Below are positions 25,761 through 35,403 of a stretch of DNA of 48,450 nt, in pieces (the stretch's first letter is position 1; every line of letters begins with the position of its first letter). A program made the position numbers and the translations under genes. Source of the stretch: Bacteroidota bacterium (GTDB taxonomy: Bacteria; Bacteroidota; Ignavibacteria; Ignavibacteriales; Ignavibacteriaceae); assembly GCA_021815365.1 (NCBI GenBank), contig JAKAGZ010000016.1:1-48450 (forward strand), given 5' to 3'. The notes beneath the pieces were generated by a model. It was not told the origin of the DNA, made no database searches, and saw only the letters and a program-made list of their open reading frames with translations.

Positions 25761-26064
25761 ATTAAACAGGGGGGATAAAATAAAATCTCCTTATTATTTT
25801 TTTTGACAAATATAACTAATAAAAATTTTAAGTCAACGACTCTTAAAAAGTTTTCAGAAAAATTTTTCCCCGGATAGTTTTTAAAATTCCTGGTAAAAAT
25901 TTTTTGAAAGAACATGAAAAACATTAGTTATAATTTTTTCTCACCTCAAATTTATAACTAAAATTATAATTAGCAAATAAAAATCTTTAAAATTTTTTGG
26001 GAGAGAAGGCGTCTGTGGCTGGGTGGAAGCGTGCATGTTTACGAAGTGCTGGAGAAAATTTTTT
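25761..26064. promoter_or_regulatory. Intergenic region upstream of the ATP-grasp/kamA operon
   Basis: No gene is seen in these 304 bases. On the minus strand TATATTTG (25807-25814), with TTG about 19 bases further upstream (25834-25836), matches the Bacteroidota-type TTTG/TAnnTTTG promoter and points at the operon start about 47 bases away. At 25924-25961 there is a perfect 10-base inverted repeat (TTAGTTATAA/TTATAACTAA, 18-base loop). A degenerate third copy follows at about 25960-25973. This could be an operator or a structure after recG. The stretch 26008-26045 is more G+C-rich, with no assigned role. Confidence 0.45.
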
Positions 26065-28275
26065 TCATGCGATTTTTGCATACTGAAGATTTTTATAATA
26101 GTGTTTTAAAAGATTTTCTTTTAAAACAAAATTATTTTCTGATCGAAGATGGGGATCTCCCTCAATAACTGTGAACGCAGATTGTTTCGCTTCGGAGATT
26201 ACAGCAGAGTCATTAATTATATCGGCGAACTTAAGCTCAGGGAGACCGCTTTGCTTTGTCCCGAATATATCTCCAGGTCCGCGCAGCTTTAGATCTGTCT
26301 CGGCAATTTTAAAACCATCGTTATACTTCACCATTGTCTGCAGTCTTACCGCAGATTTATATTTCTCAATCTGTGCTGAAGATAAATATTCAAGATCAAA
26401 CCCCAGGTTTTCATTTGCCGCCGCATAATTATCCTTTGTTACAAGAATGCAGTAAGCCTGCCTGCTGCCTCTTCCTATTCTCCCGCGAAGCTGGTGAAGC
26501 TGTGAAAGCCCAAACCTGTGAGCGTCATTAATAAGAATAATATTTGCGTCCGGAATATCTATCCCAACTTCTATTACAGTTGTGCTGATCAGCACATCAA
26601 ATTTTTTTGAAAGGAACATCAGCATTATTTCCTCTTTTTCCTGCCAGCTCATACGACCGTGAATAAGCCCTAATTTCAGGCTCTTTAAGTGTGTTTCCTG
26701 AAGTTCCCTGAAGTATGTTTCGGCGGCTTTCAGTTCCATTTTTTCAGATTCTTCCACAAGGGGATAAACGATAAAAGATTGATAGCCCTCCTTATTCTTA
26801 TCGGCAATGAATTTATATATAGCGGGAAGTTTTTTTTCACCGCGCAGCAGAGTTTTGACGGGTTTCCTGTTTTTTGGCATTTCATCAATTACAGACAGAT
26901 CCAGATCTGCATAAACTGTCATTGATAAAGTTCTCGGTATCGGTGTTGCACTCATCACTAATACATCCGGCACTTTCCCTTTGCTTTGAAGCTTAGCTCT
27001 CTGGGCAACTCCGAATCTATGCTGTTCGTCAACTATTGCAAGTCCCAGATTTTTAAATTTCACCTTTTCCTCGAACAAGGCGTGTGTGCCGATAATAATA
27101 TCAGCTTCCTGCAGCTCGATGTTCTGAAGACTTTTTTCTCTCTCGGATTTTTTCTGACCTCCAAGCAGCAGGCTGACCTTTATGATTCTGTCCTTATGAA
27201 TTTCATATAATTTTTTCATCAGGTGCGAAATATTTTTTGCATGCTGGTCGGCAAGTATTTCTGTAGGCGCCATCAAAGCAGCCTGGCAGCCGTTATCAAC
27301 CGCTATCAACATTGCGATTAATGCCACGATGGTTTTTCCGCAGCCAACGTCTCCCTGCAAAAGACGGTTCATCGGGAAGGGAGATTCCATATCTTTTTTA
27401 ATTTCACTCAAAACTTTTAGCTGCGATCCGGTCAGTTCAAATGGAAGGGTCTTCAGGAAGTCGTGCACAAGATGAGTCCTGACCTTCATTGAATTTCCCC
27501 TCTGCCTTGTCTGGTAGTTATGTTTTCTTAAAGCGACAAGCAGTTCGAGGTAAAATAATTCTTCAAACTTAAATCTTCTCCGTGCCGAAATGAATTTATC
27601 ACGGCTTTCAGGGTAATGAAAATTTTTTACTGCTTCTTTCAGCGGGAGTAATTTGTGTTCTTCAAGAATATTTTTGGGAAGGGTATCCTCCAGCAAGTCC
27701 GCATAATTATCTACTGCATAACTTATGATCCTTCTCAGGCTGAAATCGCCGATGCTTGTAGTTTTTAATTCTTTCGGGATCCTGTAAAACGGAATGATCT
27801 TTCCTGTGTTCAGAAAACTTTTTGTTTCATCTTCTGATATTCTGTCAAAGTCAGGATGTGTGAATTGCAGGTTCCCATATTTTGATATTGCAGGTTTTCC
27901 TGAAACGGCAAAAGTATCGCCTTCGTGAAAAACATTCAGAAAATATTTTATTCCCTGGAACCAGACACACTCAAAAAATCCTGTTGCATCTCTGAACTGG
28001 ACTTTAAGGATTTCCCTTTTTCCGAACCTTCTTTTTTCAACATCCTCAACTTTTGCGATGACAGTTACTTCACCATCGTAGCCGTTTAAAACATACCCGT
28101 AAGCTTTGGCGGAAGAGAGCGTGGTTGTTCTGTCGAGATGACGGGAAGGAAAGTAAAACAGAATATCCCTGATAGTTCCGATCCCGATTTTTTTGAATGA
28201 CTCTGCACGCTTCGGACCAACTGACTTTATATACTGGATTGAGCGTGAAAGAATATTTTCATTGGCATTATTCAT
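26065..28275 (-). CDS. recG: ATP-dependent DNA helicase RecG
   Basis: This helicase remodels branched DNA at stalled replication forks and Holliday junctions. The 736 residues show the N-terminal wedge/OB domain (about 60-160, with VTVIAKVEDVEKRRFG and FFECVWFQG). Helicase domain 1 has Walker A GDVGCGKT (near 310), APTEILADQH and the DEQHRFGVAQR box (near 413). Domain 2 has SATPIPRTLSMT, HGRMSWQEKEEIM, STTVIEVGIDIPDA and QLRGRIGRGSRQAYC. Length is slightly above the usual 690 or so. It ends about 300 bases before the ATP-grasp operon and starts 75 bases after the aspartic protease. Assignment is certain. Confidence 0.97.
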   Translation of the reverse strand: MNNANENILSRSIQYIKSVGPKRAESFKKIGIGTIRDILFYFPSRHLDRTTTLSSAKAYGYVLNGYDGEVTVIAKVEDVEKRRFGKREILKVQFRDATGFFECVWFQGIKYFLNVFHEGDTFAVSGKPAISKYGNLQFTHPDFDRISEDETKSFLNTGKIIPFYRIPKELKTTSIGDFSLRRIISYAVDNYADLLEDTLPKNILEEHKLLPLKEAVKNFHYPESRDKFISARRRFKFEELFYLELLVALRKHNYQTRQRGNSMKVRTHLVHDFLKTLPFELTGSQLKVLSEIKKDMESPFPMNRLLQGDVGCGKTIVALIAMLIAVDNGCQAALMAPTEILADQHAKNISHLMKKLYEIHKDRIIKVSLLLGGQKKSEREKSLQNIELQEADIIIGTHALFEEKVKFKNLGLAIVDEQHRFGVAQRAKLQSKGKVPDVLVMSATPIPRTLSMTVYADLDLSVIDEMPKNRKPVKTLLRGEKKLPAIYKFIADKNKEGYQSFIVYPLVEESEKMELKAAETYFRELQETHLKSLKLGLIHGRMSWQEKEEIMLMFLSKKFDVLISTTVIEVGIDIPDANIILINDAHRFGLSQLHQLRGRIGRGSRQAYCILVTKDNYAAANENLGFDLEYLSSAQIEKYKSAVRLQTMVKYNDGFKIAETDLKLRGPGDIFGTKQSGLPELKFADIINDSAVISEAKQSAFTVIEGDPHLRSENNFVLKENLLKHYYKNLQYAKIA

Positions 28276-28332
28276 CGAACAGAAAAATACTGCAAGACAG
28301 AGGCAATTACAATAAGTTTAAGTTTTCAGCCA

Positions 28333-28384
28333 GAGGCTTGAGCCTGAGGCTCATCCGCCTTTGGAGGAGATCCGCCTCGGCGGA
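28333..28384. repeat. Palindromic G+C-rich repeat cluster at a gene end
   Basis: Consecutive palindromes are visible: AGGCT/AGCCT near 28335, GAGCC/GGCTC near 28341-28353, a direct repeat of TCCGCC (28354-28359, 28371-28376), and TCCGCC/GGCGGA (28371-28376, 28379-28384). The cluster contains the stop codon (28351-28353) and the last 11 codons of the aspartic protease gene, and lies in a G+C-poor neighbourhood. Confidence 0.7.
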
Positions 28385-28794
28385 AAGTTTAAGGGAGGAC
28401 GGATATTAAGATTTTCTGGAATTAATTTATCCCGGCTTGTTTTCGCCAGCATTAATTTCATCGGCTTCAGCTCCCTGCTAAAAGGGTTTAAAACAAGTCC
28501 CAGTGCTTCAAGCGTTAAAGCGCCGAGCAAAGCTTCGTCATTTCCTTCGCCAAAAATTACCGGCGCAGCGCCGCCTTTACCCTGAAATTCAAAATAAGCA
28601 TCGTCAATATTTCTTATTATACTTGTTCCGTCTGCAAGTGTAAATTCCTCTTTCCTATGAGGTTTAATGCCAATCTTTTTAAGTTGCTTTGCAGGAATTA
28701 AACTATATACCGCCCCGGAATCAACAAGAAAATTAATTTCGATAAAATCTTTTTTACGATAATCCTGTTTCACTTTTAATCTGGCGTAGGTCAT
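28351..28794 (-). CDS. Retropepsin-like (clan AA) aspartic protease family protein
   Basis: This small 147-residue protein has one pepsin-half fold. The catalytic motif is LVDSGAVYSLIP with Asp25-Ser26-Gly27, where Ser replaces the usual Thr (DTG). LLGALTLEALGL gives the second hydrophobic-glycine motif and LADGTSI the flap region. Bacterial proteins of this type act as dimers; their substrates are mostly unknown and some are linked to toxin-antitoxin or stress loci. The final residues (about 137-147, FPPRRISSKGG) are encoded by a palindromic repeat cluster, so the original end was probably near the KLMLAK segment (about 113-118) or soon after it. The start is the ATG at 28794. Family fit is good; activity is untested. 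Confidence 0.82.
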   Translation of the reverse strand: MTYARLKVKQDYRKKDFIEINFLVDSGAVYSLIPAKQLKKIGIKPHRKEEFTLADGTSIIRNIDDAYFEFQGKGGAAPVIFGEGNDEALLGALTLEALGLVLNPFSRELKPMKLMLAKTSRDKLIPENLNIRPPLNFPPRRISSKGG

Positions 28795-28992
28795 TCCTAT
28801 TAAATATTCTTCGTAATTTTTTAACTCTGATTATTTTTCAGCATAATATAAAACAAAGTCAAACTATAGTACGACATAAACCAATACACTCATTTCATCT
28901 TACGGACACATAGTTTTTGTTAAAGTAATAGTCTGTACATGCTGCCAGGTTGTTCCTGAATAAAATAGACGAAGTTGTAAAGAGGCTGCTTT

Positions 28993-29988
28993 TCATTCCA
29001 TCTTCATATCTCTCGTCATCAGGTCGGTGGTCGCTTTGACGGGGTCTTTATCTTCAAAAAGGATCCTGTAAACTTCGGTAGTGATGGGTACTTCAACTTT
29101 GTGCTTTTTTGCGAGCTGCGATGCTGACCGGCTTGTTTCAACTCCTTCAGCAACCATCTGCATTGATTTTAAAACTGCTTCTAATTTTTTTCCAGAACCA
29201 ACCTGCTCGCCAACAAACCTGTTCCTGCTGTGGCGGCTCATACAGGTAACGATGAGATCACCCATTCCCGATAAGCCTGCAAAAGTTTCGGGCTGTGCGC
29301 CGAGTGCAACCCCCAGCCTTGAAATTTCTGCGATGCCGCGTGTCATAATAGCCGCTTTTGTATTATCTCCAAACTTAGCTCCGTCGACAATTCCTGCACC
29401 GATTGCAATCACATTCTTAAATGCGCCGCCCAGCTCAACACCTAAAATATCTGTTGAAGCATAGACCCTGAAATATGAAGTAACAAATGCTGCCTGAATT
29501 GATTTAGAAGTTTCGACATTTTTTGATGCAGTAACCACGGCTGTCGGAATTCTTCTGCTGACTTCTTCTGCATGGCTCGGTCCCGACAGCACCCCTATCT
29601 GGTCCGGGCTTAAAGAAGGGATTTCATCTCTCAGCATTTGGGACATTGTCATCAGCGATTTGTTCTCGATTCCTTTTGCAACACTGACTAGTATGGAATT
29701 TTTAATATTTGCCGGCACAATATCTTTTACCACTCCCCTGAGAAACTGTGAAGGAACCGCAAGCACGATCATATTTTTATTTGTGCTCGATTCTTCGAGA
29801 TCGTGTGTTATAAGAATTTTTTTCGGAATTTTTATTCCGGGCAGGTAACGTTCGTTTATCCTGTTTTTATCAAGTACTTTTGAATAGTTTTTTTTATATT
29901 CCCAGAGGGTTACATCGTGTCCGTTATAATGAAGCAGGATGGCGAGGGTCGTTCCCCAGCCGCCTGCGCCTAAAACAGAAATTTTCAT
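28993..29988 (-). CDS. gpsA: Glycerol-3-phosphate dehydrogenase [NAD(P)+]
   Basis: This enzyme reduces dihydroxyacetone phosphate to sn-glycerol-3-phosphate for phospholipid synthesis in the cytoplasm. Its 331 residues start with the Rossmann motif VLGAGGWGTTLA. They contain LAVPSQFLR, SVAKGIE, LSGPSHAEEV, the catalytic GAFKNVIAIGAGIVDG lysine region and FAGLSGMGDLIVTC, all diagnostic for GpsA. Its ATG overlaps the stop of plsY by one base (TAATG). This couples it to the acyltransferase that uses its product. Certain. Confidence 0.97.
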   Translation of the reverse strand: MKISVLGAGGWGTTLAILLHYNGHDVTLWEYKKNYSKVLDKNRINERYLPGIKIPKKILITHDLEESSTNKNMIVLAVPSQFLRGVVKDIVPANIKNSILVSVAKGIENKSLMTMSQMLRDEIPSLSPDQIGVLSGPSHAEEVSRRIPTAVVTASKNVETSKSIQAAFVTSYFRVYASTDILGVELGGAFKNVIAIGAGIVDGAKFGDNTKAAIMTRGIAEISRLGVALGAQPETFAGLSGMGDLIVTCMSRHSRNRFVGEQVGSGKKLEAVLKSMQMVAEGVETSRSASQLAKKHKVEVPITTEVYRILFEDKDPVKATTDLMTRDMKME

Positions 29989-30677
29989 TAACCAAGAGTG
30001 GATTTATTCTTTTTCGAAAAACTTATCTTGCTTTCACTGCCATTAATTAACCGGACAACGTTTCTTCTGTGTGTAAATATAACTAATAATGATGTTGCTA
30101 TTATAAAAGGAAGTATTGTATGATATCCCGGTATGTTTACGTTAAATACATTTTCACGGATGACCAAAGCAAGTGGAACAACAACTGCTGCAACTATCGA
30201 ACCAAGTGAAACATATTTTGAAATTGAAACAACTATAATAAATGCTCCAACAGCAATTAACATATCGACTGTAGCTATCATCAGTAACATTCCCAGCGCT
30301 GTTGCAATGCCTTTGCCCCCCTTAAATCCTGCGAAGACCGTCCAGATATGTCCGATGACTGCCGCTATCCCGGCGATGATCTGAACTAAAGTAAAATCAT
30401 CGAATGGGGTTGCATTATTAAAAGGCATATTGCCGCGGAATATTCTTGCAATAACTATAACTGCAAGCACACCTTTTAATGCATCTAGTATCATTACAAA
30501 TAAACCATGTTTCCAGCCGAGCACACGCATAACATTTGTACCGCCTGCGTTTCCGCTGCCGTAGTCACGAATATCAATTCCTCTTACGACTTTGCTTACA
30601 ATAATGCTTGTCGGTATCGAGCCAACCAGGTATGATAAAGTTACTATGAAAAATAAATTGAGCATTTTAAATTCCAT
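29988..30677 (-). CDS. plsY: Glycerol-3-phosphate acyltransferase PlsY
   Basis: This inner-membrane enzyme acylates glycerol-3-phosphate from acyl-phosphate, the first step of phosphatidic acid synthesis. At 229 residues it has the family motifs: GSIPTS near the start, DIRDYGSGNAGGTNVMRVLGW, GHIWTVFAGFKGGKGIATALG and the C-terminal FTHRRNVVRLINGSESK. Several hydrophobic segments fit the 7-helix fold. Start is either ATG 30677 or the ATG four codons later (30665); the latter would give MLNLFFIV directly. It is coupled to gpsA downstream. Certain. Confidence 0.95.
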   Translation of the reverse strand: MEFKMLNLFFIVTLSYLVGSIPTSIIVSKVVRGIDIRDYGSGNAGGTNVMRVLGWKHGLFVMILDALKGVLAVIVIARIFRGNMPFNNATPFDDFTLVQIIAGIAAVIGHIWTVFAGFKGGKGIATALGMLLMIATVDMLIAVGAFIIVVSISKYVSLGSIVAAVVVPLALVIRENVFNVNIPGYHTILPFIIATSLLVIFTHRRNVVRLINGSESKISFSKKNKSTLG

Positions 30678-30787
30678 TATAATCTACGAGTGATAAAACT
30701 AAAGATAATAGCTGTAAATATCAATGTAAATTTCTTTGCTGCAAGGCTGAATTCAGAGGTGCTTGCAGCACTGTAAAATAGAACAGG

Positions 30788-31459
30788 TTAAATAAGCTTT
30801 CTGAAAAGTTCAATATCAGCTTTTGTTGTAATCTTAAAATTCAGCAGAGAGCCTTCAACAATATTTACCTGTTTTCCTGATCTTTTAACCAGCATAGATT
30901 CGTCTGTACCATAAAATTTTTCGGAGTAGGCTTTCTTCATCGCTCTCATCAGGACTGAATATTTAAATATCTGCGGCGTTTGCACGTAATAGATATTTCC
31001 CCTGTCAATATATTCTTTAACTTTATTGTTCCCTTTAACAATAGTATCACCGGCTTTGATGCATACCACAGCATTTCCCTTTAGCTTTGCAGTATTAATT
31101 GCGCTTGTAAGAACTTCATCAGGCAGAAGCGGTCTTGCGGCATCGTGAACTGCCACCAGGTCATTCGTTTTCGCTTCGATTGATTTTAAAGCGTTAAATA
31201 CCGAGTCCTGTCTTTCCTTTCCGCCTTTAACAATTAAGTTTAGTTTTGTCAGCTTATATTTTCCCTTGAGTTCTTCAAGCAGCTTAAAATAAGCCGGGTC
31301 AGAGGCAACAACAATTTCATCTATTAAATTATTTTTCTGAAAAATTTCAAGTGTGTAAATAATTAATTCCTTTCCACCAAGCTTAATAAACTGCTTGGGA
31401 ATAACATTTCCGCTTCTCTTTCCTTTTCCGCCAGCCGGTATGATAGCAAAGGTTTTCAT
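30788..31459 (-). CDS. ispD: 2-C-methyl-D-erythritol 4-phosphate cytidylyltransferase
   Basis: This is the third step of the MEP isoprenoid pathway: it joins CTP and MEP. The 223 residues begin TFAIIPAGGKGKRSG, the nucleotidyltransferase signature, followed by PKQFIKLGGKELI. The family motif VAVHDAARPLLP is present, as is YVQTPQIFKYS. The protein ends at FRKLI without a fused IspF. Its ATG overlaps the queA stop (ATGA). Alternative IspD-like cytidylyltransferases (TarI) share the fold, but these motifs and the absence of a cell-wall context favour IspD. The active-site loop GKGKR replaces the more usual GxGxR spacing normally. Confidence 0.93.
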   Translation of the reverse strand: MKTFAIIPAGGKGKRSGNVIPKQFIKLGGKELIIYTLEIFQKNNLIDEIVVASDPAYFKLLEELKGKYKLTKLNLIVKGGKERQDSVFNALKSIEAKTNDLVAVHDAARPLLPDEVLTSAINTAKLKGNAVVCIKAGDTIVKGNNKVKEYIDRGNIYYVQTPQIFKYSVLMRAMKKAYSEKFYGTDESMLVKRSGKQVNIVEGSLLNFKITTKADIELFRKLI

Positions 31460-32490
31460 TTTATCAGCATCGCATCGCCGTAGCTCAGAAAGCGGTAATG
31501 TTCCTTCAATGCTTTTTTATAGGCTTTCATCAGGAAATCGTGTCCGGCAAAAGCACTTGCAAGCATAATTAATGTAGATTCAGGCTGATGAAAATTAGTA
31601 ATCAGCCTGTCCGTAATTTTGAAATCATAAAAAGGATAAATGAATTTATCCGTCCAACCCCGGTTTTGCTTTGAAAAACCGTCTGCGGTGACGCTTGTTT
31701 CAAGAGCACGGCAGGTGCTGGTTCCAACAACAAACACTTTATGCCTTGAATGTTTTGCTTTGTTTATAAGCTCGGCAGCTTTTGCAGATATCTCGTAATA
31801 CTCGGAATCCATTTTATGTTTTGTAAGATCCTCAACTTCAACAGCCCTGAAAGTCCCCTGCCCGATATGCAGAAGTATCGGTACAATAGTGACTCCTTTC
31901 TTCTCAATTTTCTGTAAAAGTTTTTGCGTAAAATGTAAACCGGCAGTAGGAGCAGCAACTGCGCCGTCTACTCTCGCATAAACAGTCTGATAATTTTCTT
32001 TATCTTCCTGTTCAGGCTCTCTTTTAATGTATGGTGGAAGCGGGGTCAGCCCGATTTTTTCAACAGCCTTGTAAACGTTCCCCGGCTGGTTGAATCTCAC
32101 AGTTCTTCCGCGTGAAGTTGTGTTGTCAATCACTTCACACCATAATTTATCGTTGAAATAAATTTTATTCCCGATCCTTACTTTTCTTGCAGGATCAACG
32201 ATCACATCCCAGATGCACTCTTCTGCATTTAATTCTCTGAGAAGGAATACTTCTATCTTTGCATTCGTTTTTTCTTTTTTACCATAAAGCCTTGCCTGGA
32301 ACACACGCGTTTCGTTGACGACAAGCACGTCACCTTTTTCCATATAGTTAACTATATCGGTGAAAACCTTGTTCTCGATTTCCTGCGTTTCCCTGTCAAG
32401 CACCATTAACTTAGCTTTATCTCTCGGAGAGACAGGATATTTTGCAATATGTGTTTTAGGTAAGTTGAATTTGAAATCTGATAATTTCAT
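31456..32490 (-). CDS. queA: S-adenosylmethionine:tRNA ribosyltransferase-isomerase
   Basis: This enzyme makes epoxyqueuosine from preQ1 at tRNA position 34, using SAM as ribosyl donor. Its 344 residues show LPKTHIAKYPVSPRDKAKLMVLDR at the N-terminus, VLVVNETRVFQARLYGKK, APTAGLHFT, ILLHIGQGTFRAVEVEDL and the C-terminal TNFHQPESTLIMLASAFAG with FLSYGDAML. All are diagnostic. It is followed by ispD in a 4-base overlap, and ppdK ends 79 bases upstream. No other queuosine gene lies in the window. Certain. Confidence 0.97.
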   Translation of the reverse strand: MKLSDFKFNLPKTHIAKYPVSPRDKAKLMVLDRETQEIENKVFTDIVNYMEKGDVLVVNETRVFQARLYGKKEKTNAKIEVFLLRELNAEECIWDVIVDPARKVRIGNKIYFNDKLWCEVIDNTTSRGRTVRFNQPGNVYKAVEKIGLTPLPPYIKREPEQEDKENYQTVYARVDGAVAAPTAGLHFTQKLLQKIEKKGVTIVPILLHIGQGTFRAVEVEDLTKHKMDSEYYEISAKAAELINKAKHSRHKVFVVGTSTCRALETSVTADGFSKQNRGWTDKFIYPFYDFKITDRLITNFHQPESTLIMLASAFAGHDFLMKAYKKALKEHYRFLSYGDAMLIK

Positions 32491-32569
32491 CCTTTTTTTA
32501 CCTCGTTAAATAAATTATTAATTACAGGGAAGAAGAAAATTCTAGTTCCCTTTAATGTTTGTTAAAAAA

Positions 32570-35368
32570 TTATTTTTCCCTTTTAGCTGAAAGCCCTGAT
32601 CTTTTAGTTCTTGCTTTGCTGTTTTTTTTATTTTTCTTCGAGCCTGTTTCGGATACAACAGCGCGCGCAGCAGCCAGTCTTGCAATCGGAACTCTGAACG
32701 GAGAACAGCTTACATAGTTCAATCCTGCCCTGTGACAGAATTCAACCGACGAGGGTTCGCCGCCATGCTCACCACAGATCCCGACTTTGAGATCGGGTCT
32801 TACTGAACGACCTTTGTTCGTTCCTATTTCGACAAGCTGACCAACACCTGGCTGATCAATTGCCTCGAAAGGATCGCCGGGAAGAATTTCATTCTGGACA
32901 TACAGCGGTAAAAACTTGCCTGCATCATCACGCGAAAGACCAAAAGTAGTTTGCGTCAGGTCATTTGTTCCGAAGCTGAAGAACTCAGCCCTCTGAGCTA
33001 TCTCATCTGCAGTCAATGCAGCCCGGGGGAGTTCTATCATTGTGCCAACCAAGTAATTAATCTTCAGTCCTTTTTCGTTCATTACTTCTTTGGCTATTCT
33101 TCTGACAATTTCTTCCTGCAGTTTGAATTCATTAATGTGCCCGACCAGAGGGATCATAATTTCAGGTTTAACTTTTATCCCCTTTGCAGCAACATCGCAC
33201 GCTGCTTCGAAGATCGCTCTTGCCTGCATTTCAGTTATTTCGGGGTAAAGAATTCCCAAACGGCATCCTCTGAATCCAAGCATTGGATTGAACTCGTGAA
33301 GGCTTGCTATCTTTTCATTCAGTTTGACAGATGAAATTCCTAAAGCAGAAGCAAGCTCGTTTATTTCTTTTTCTTCGTGAGGAAGAAATTCGTGCAGCGG
33401 CGGGTCGAGAGTTCTGATCGTAACAGGATAGCCTTTCATCGCTTGAAATATCCCTGTGAAGTCTTCCCGCTGAAGAGGTAACAATTCTGCAAGAGCTTTC
33501 TTCCGTTCCTCAACAGAGTCGGAGACAATCATTTTTCTTACAGACATGATCCTGTCGCCGCCAAAGAACATGTGTTCGGTTCTGCAAAGACCAATTCCTT
33601 CTGCGCCGAAGGCTATTGCATTTAAAGCCTGGTCCGGCTGATCTGCATTTGTTCTTACATTCATTTTCCTGAGATTGTCCGCCCAGTTCATCAGGCTTGC
33701 ATAAGTCTGATAGACCGGTGAATCTTTCGGATCGAGTGTTTTGGAAATTAAAACCTGTATAACTTCAGATGGTTTTGTTTCAATCTTACCCTGGATTACT
33801 TCGCCTGTGGTTCCGTCAATAGAAATATATTCTCCTTCGTTAATAACAACGCTGTCTTTTCCTTCGATAGCAATTTTCCTTTCCCGGTAATTAATTCTCA
33901 GTGCGCCGCATCCCGCAACACAAACTTTACCCATTTGCCTTGCAACAAGAGCGGCGTGAGAGGTCATGCCGCCACGTGCAGTAAGAATTCCTTCAGAAGC
34001 ATTCATTCCTTTTATATCTTCAGGTGAAGTTTCAATTCTAACAAGAATTACTTTTTCGCCTTTTGCAGCCATTTCTTCTGCATCCTGTGCGCTGAGAGCA
34101 ACTTTACCCGAAGCAGCACCCGGACCGGCATTCAATCCTTTTGCTAATAATCTTCCTTCATCAATTGCTTTCCGTTTTTGTTCCATATCGAAAATTGGTC
34201 TGAGGAGCTGGTTCAACTGGTTTGGCTCAATCCTGAGTATTGCTTCTTCTTTTGAGATCAGTTTTTCTTTGACCATATCCACAGCCATTTTAATTGCAGC
34301 AAAGCCTGTTCTTTTCCCGACACGGCATTGCAGCATCCACAGCTTTCCCTGCTGGATCGTGAACTCAATGTCCATCATATCTTTGTAATGCTTTTCAAGA
34401 TTTTTTCTTATCGTATCAAGCTGCTTATAAATTTTTGCATCGTCTTCTTTCAGTTTTGATATCGGCAGAGGAGTGCGTGTACCTGCAACAACATCTTCTC
34501 CCTGTGCATTGAAAAGATATTCTCCATAAAATTTATTTTCACCCGAAGCAGGGTCCCTCGTGAAAGCAACACCTGTGCCTGAGTCTTCGCCCATATTTCC
34601 AAAAACCATTGACTGAACATTTACAGCAGTTCCCCAGCTTGCAGGAATATTGTTAAGTTTTCTGTAGACGATTGCCCTTTCGTTCATCCACGATCCGAAT
34701 ACAGCACCGATTGCGCCCCATAATTGTTCCATCGGATCATCCGGGAAATCGCTGCCTGTTCTTTCCTTGATAGCAGATTTAAATTCGCCAACCAGCTCTT
34801 TCAGATGTTCTGCTGTTAATTCTGTATCGAGTTTAAGACCGTTCTCGTGTTTCTTTTTTTCAAGGATAACTTCAAAAGGATCCTCTTCGTGTTTGTTTTG
34901 TGGTTTCAATCCAAGCACAACATCGCCGTACATCTGCACAAATCTTCTGTAAGAATCGTAAGCAAAGCGCGGGTTGTTTGTCTTTTCTATCAGTCCCTGG
35001 ACTGTTGTGTCATTCAAACCGAGGTTGAGGATAGTATCCATCATTCCCGGCATTGATGCCCTTGCGCCGCTTCTTACTGAAACAAGCAGCGGATTTTTTG
35101 CATCTCCGAATTTAGCTTTCATGCTCGATTCAATTTTTTTAAGTGCAGCAAGCACCTGTGCTTTTAATTCTTTCGGATATTTTTGTTTGTTGTCATAATA
35201 ATAAGTGCAGACTTCAGTAGTGATCGTAAAACCTGATGGAACAGGCATGCCGATGTTTACCATTTCGGCAAGGTTTGCACCTTTACCGCCTAACAATGCT
35301 TTCATCTCTGCTTTACCTTCTGCCTTCTTATCTCCGAAGTAGTATACATATTTTTGAACTTTAGCCAT
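32570..35368 (-). CDS. ppdK: Pyruvate, phosphate dikinase
   Basis: This enzyme interconverts pyruvate, ATP and phosphate with PEP, AMP and pyrophosphate, linking glycolysis and gluconeogenesis. In 932 residues the order is the N-terminal ATP-grasp ([34 protein letters not shown]), the phosphohistidine domain with His471 in [15 protein letters not shown], and the C-terminal PEP/pyruvate domain with Cys865 in [12 protein letters not shown]. The protein ends with an unusual Lys/Arg/Ser tail of about 30 residues (from GSKKNKK), beyond the normal length of about 880-900. AGGAGAAAAA precedes the ATG at 35368, a strong ribosome site. It lies between lpxK and queA. Certain. Confidence 0.97.
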   Translation of the reverse strand: MAKVQKYVYYFGDKKAEGKAEMKALLGGKGANLAEMVNIGMPVPSGFTITTEVCTYYYDNKQKYPKELKAQVLAALKKIESSMKAKFGDAKNPLLVSVRSGARASMPGMMDTILNLGLNDTTVQGLIEKTNNPRFAYDSYRRFVQMYGDVVLGLKPQNKHEEDPFEVILEKKKHENGLKLDTELTAEHLKELVGEFKSAIKERTGSDFPDDPMEQLWGAIGAVFGSWMNERAIVYRKLNNIPASWGTAVNVQSMVFGNMGEDSGTGVAFTRDPASGENKFYGEYLFNAQGEDVVAGTRTPLPISKLKEDDAKIYKQLDTIRKNLEKHYKDMMDIEFTIQQGKLWMLQCRVGKRTGFAAIKMAVDMVKEKLISKEEAILRIEPNQLNQLLRPIFDMEQKRKAIDEGRLLAKGLNAGPGAASGKVALSAQDAEEMAAKGEKVILVRIETSPEDIKGMNASEGILTARGGMTSHAALVARQMGKVCVAGCGALRINYRERKIAIEGKDSVVINEGEYISIDGTTGEVIQGKIETKPSEVIQVLISKTLDPKDSPVYQTYASLMNWADNLRKMNVRTNADQPDQALNAIAFGAEGIGLCRTEHMFFGGDRIMSVRKMIVSDSVEERKKALAELLPLQREDFTGIFQAMKGYPVTIRTLDPPLHEFLPHEEKEINELASALGISSVKLNEKIASLHEFNPMLGFRGCRLGILYPEITEMQARAIFEAACDVAAKGIKVKPEIMIPLVGHINEFKLQEEIVRRIAKEVMNEKGLKINYLVGTMIELPRAALTADEIAQRAEFFSFGTNDLTQTTFGLSRDDAGKFLPLYVQNEILPGDPFEAIDQPGVGQLVEIGTNKGRSVRPDLKVGICGEHGGEPSSVEFCHRAGLNYVSCSPFRVPIARLAAARAVVSETGSKKNKKNSKARTKRSGLSAKREK

Positions 35369-35403
35369 TTTTTCTCCTGTATGATTTAGGTATTCAATAA
35401 TGT

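Noticed and set aside
25803-25831. TTGACA on the plus strand with TTTTAA 17 bases later
   Set aside because: There is no plus-strand gene to serve; the same stretch reads better as a minus-strand TAnnTTTG promoter.
33966-34388. Plus-strand 140-codon frame inside ppdK
   Set aside because: Antisense shadow of a certain gene.
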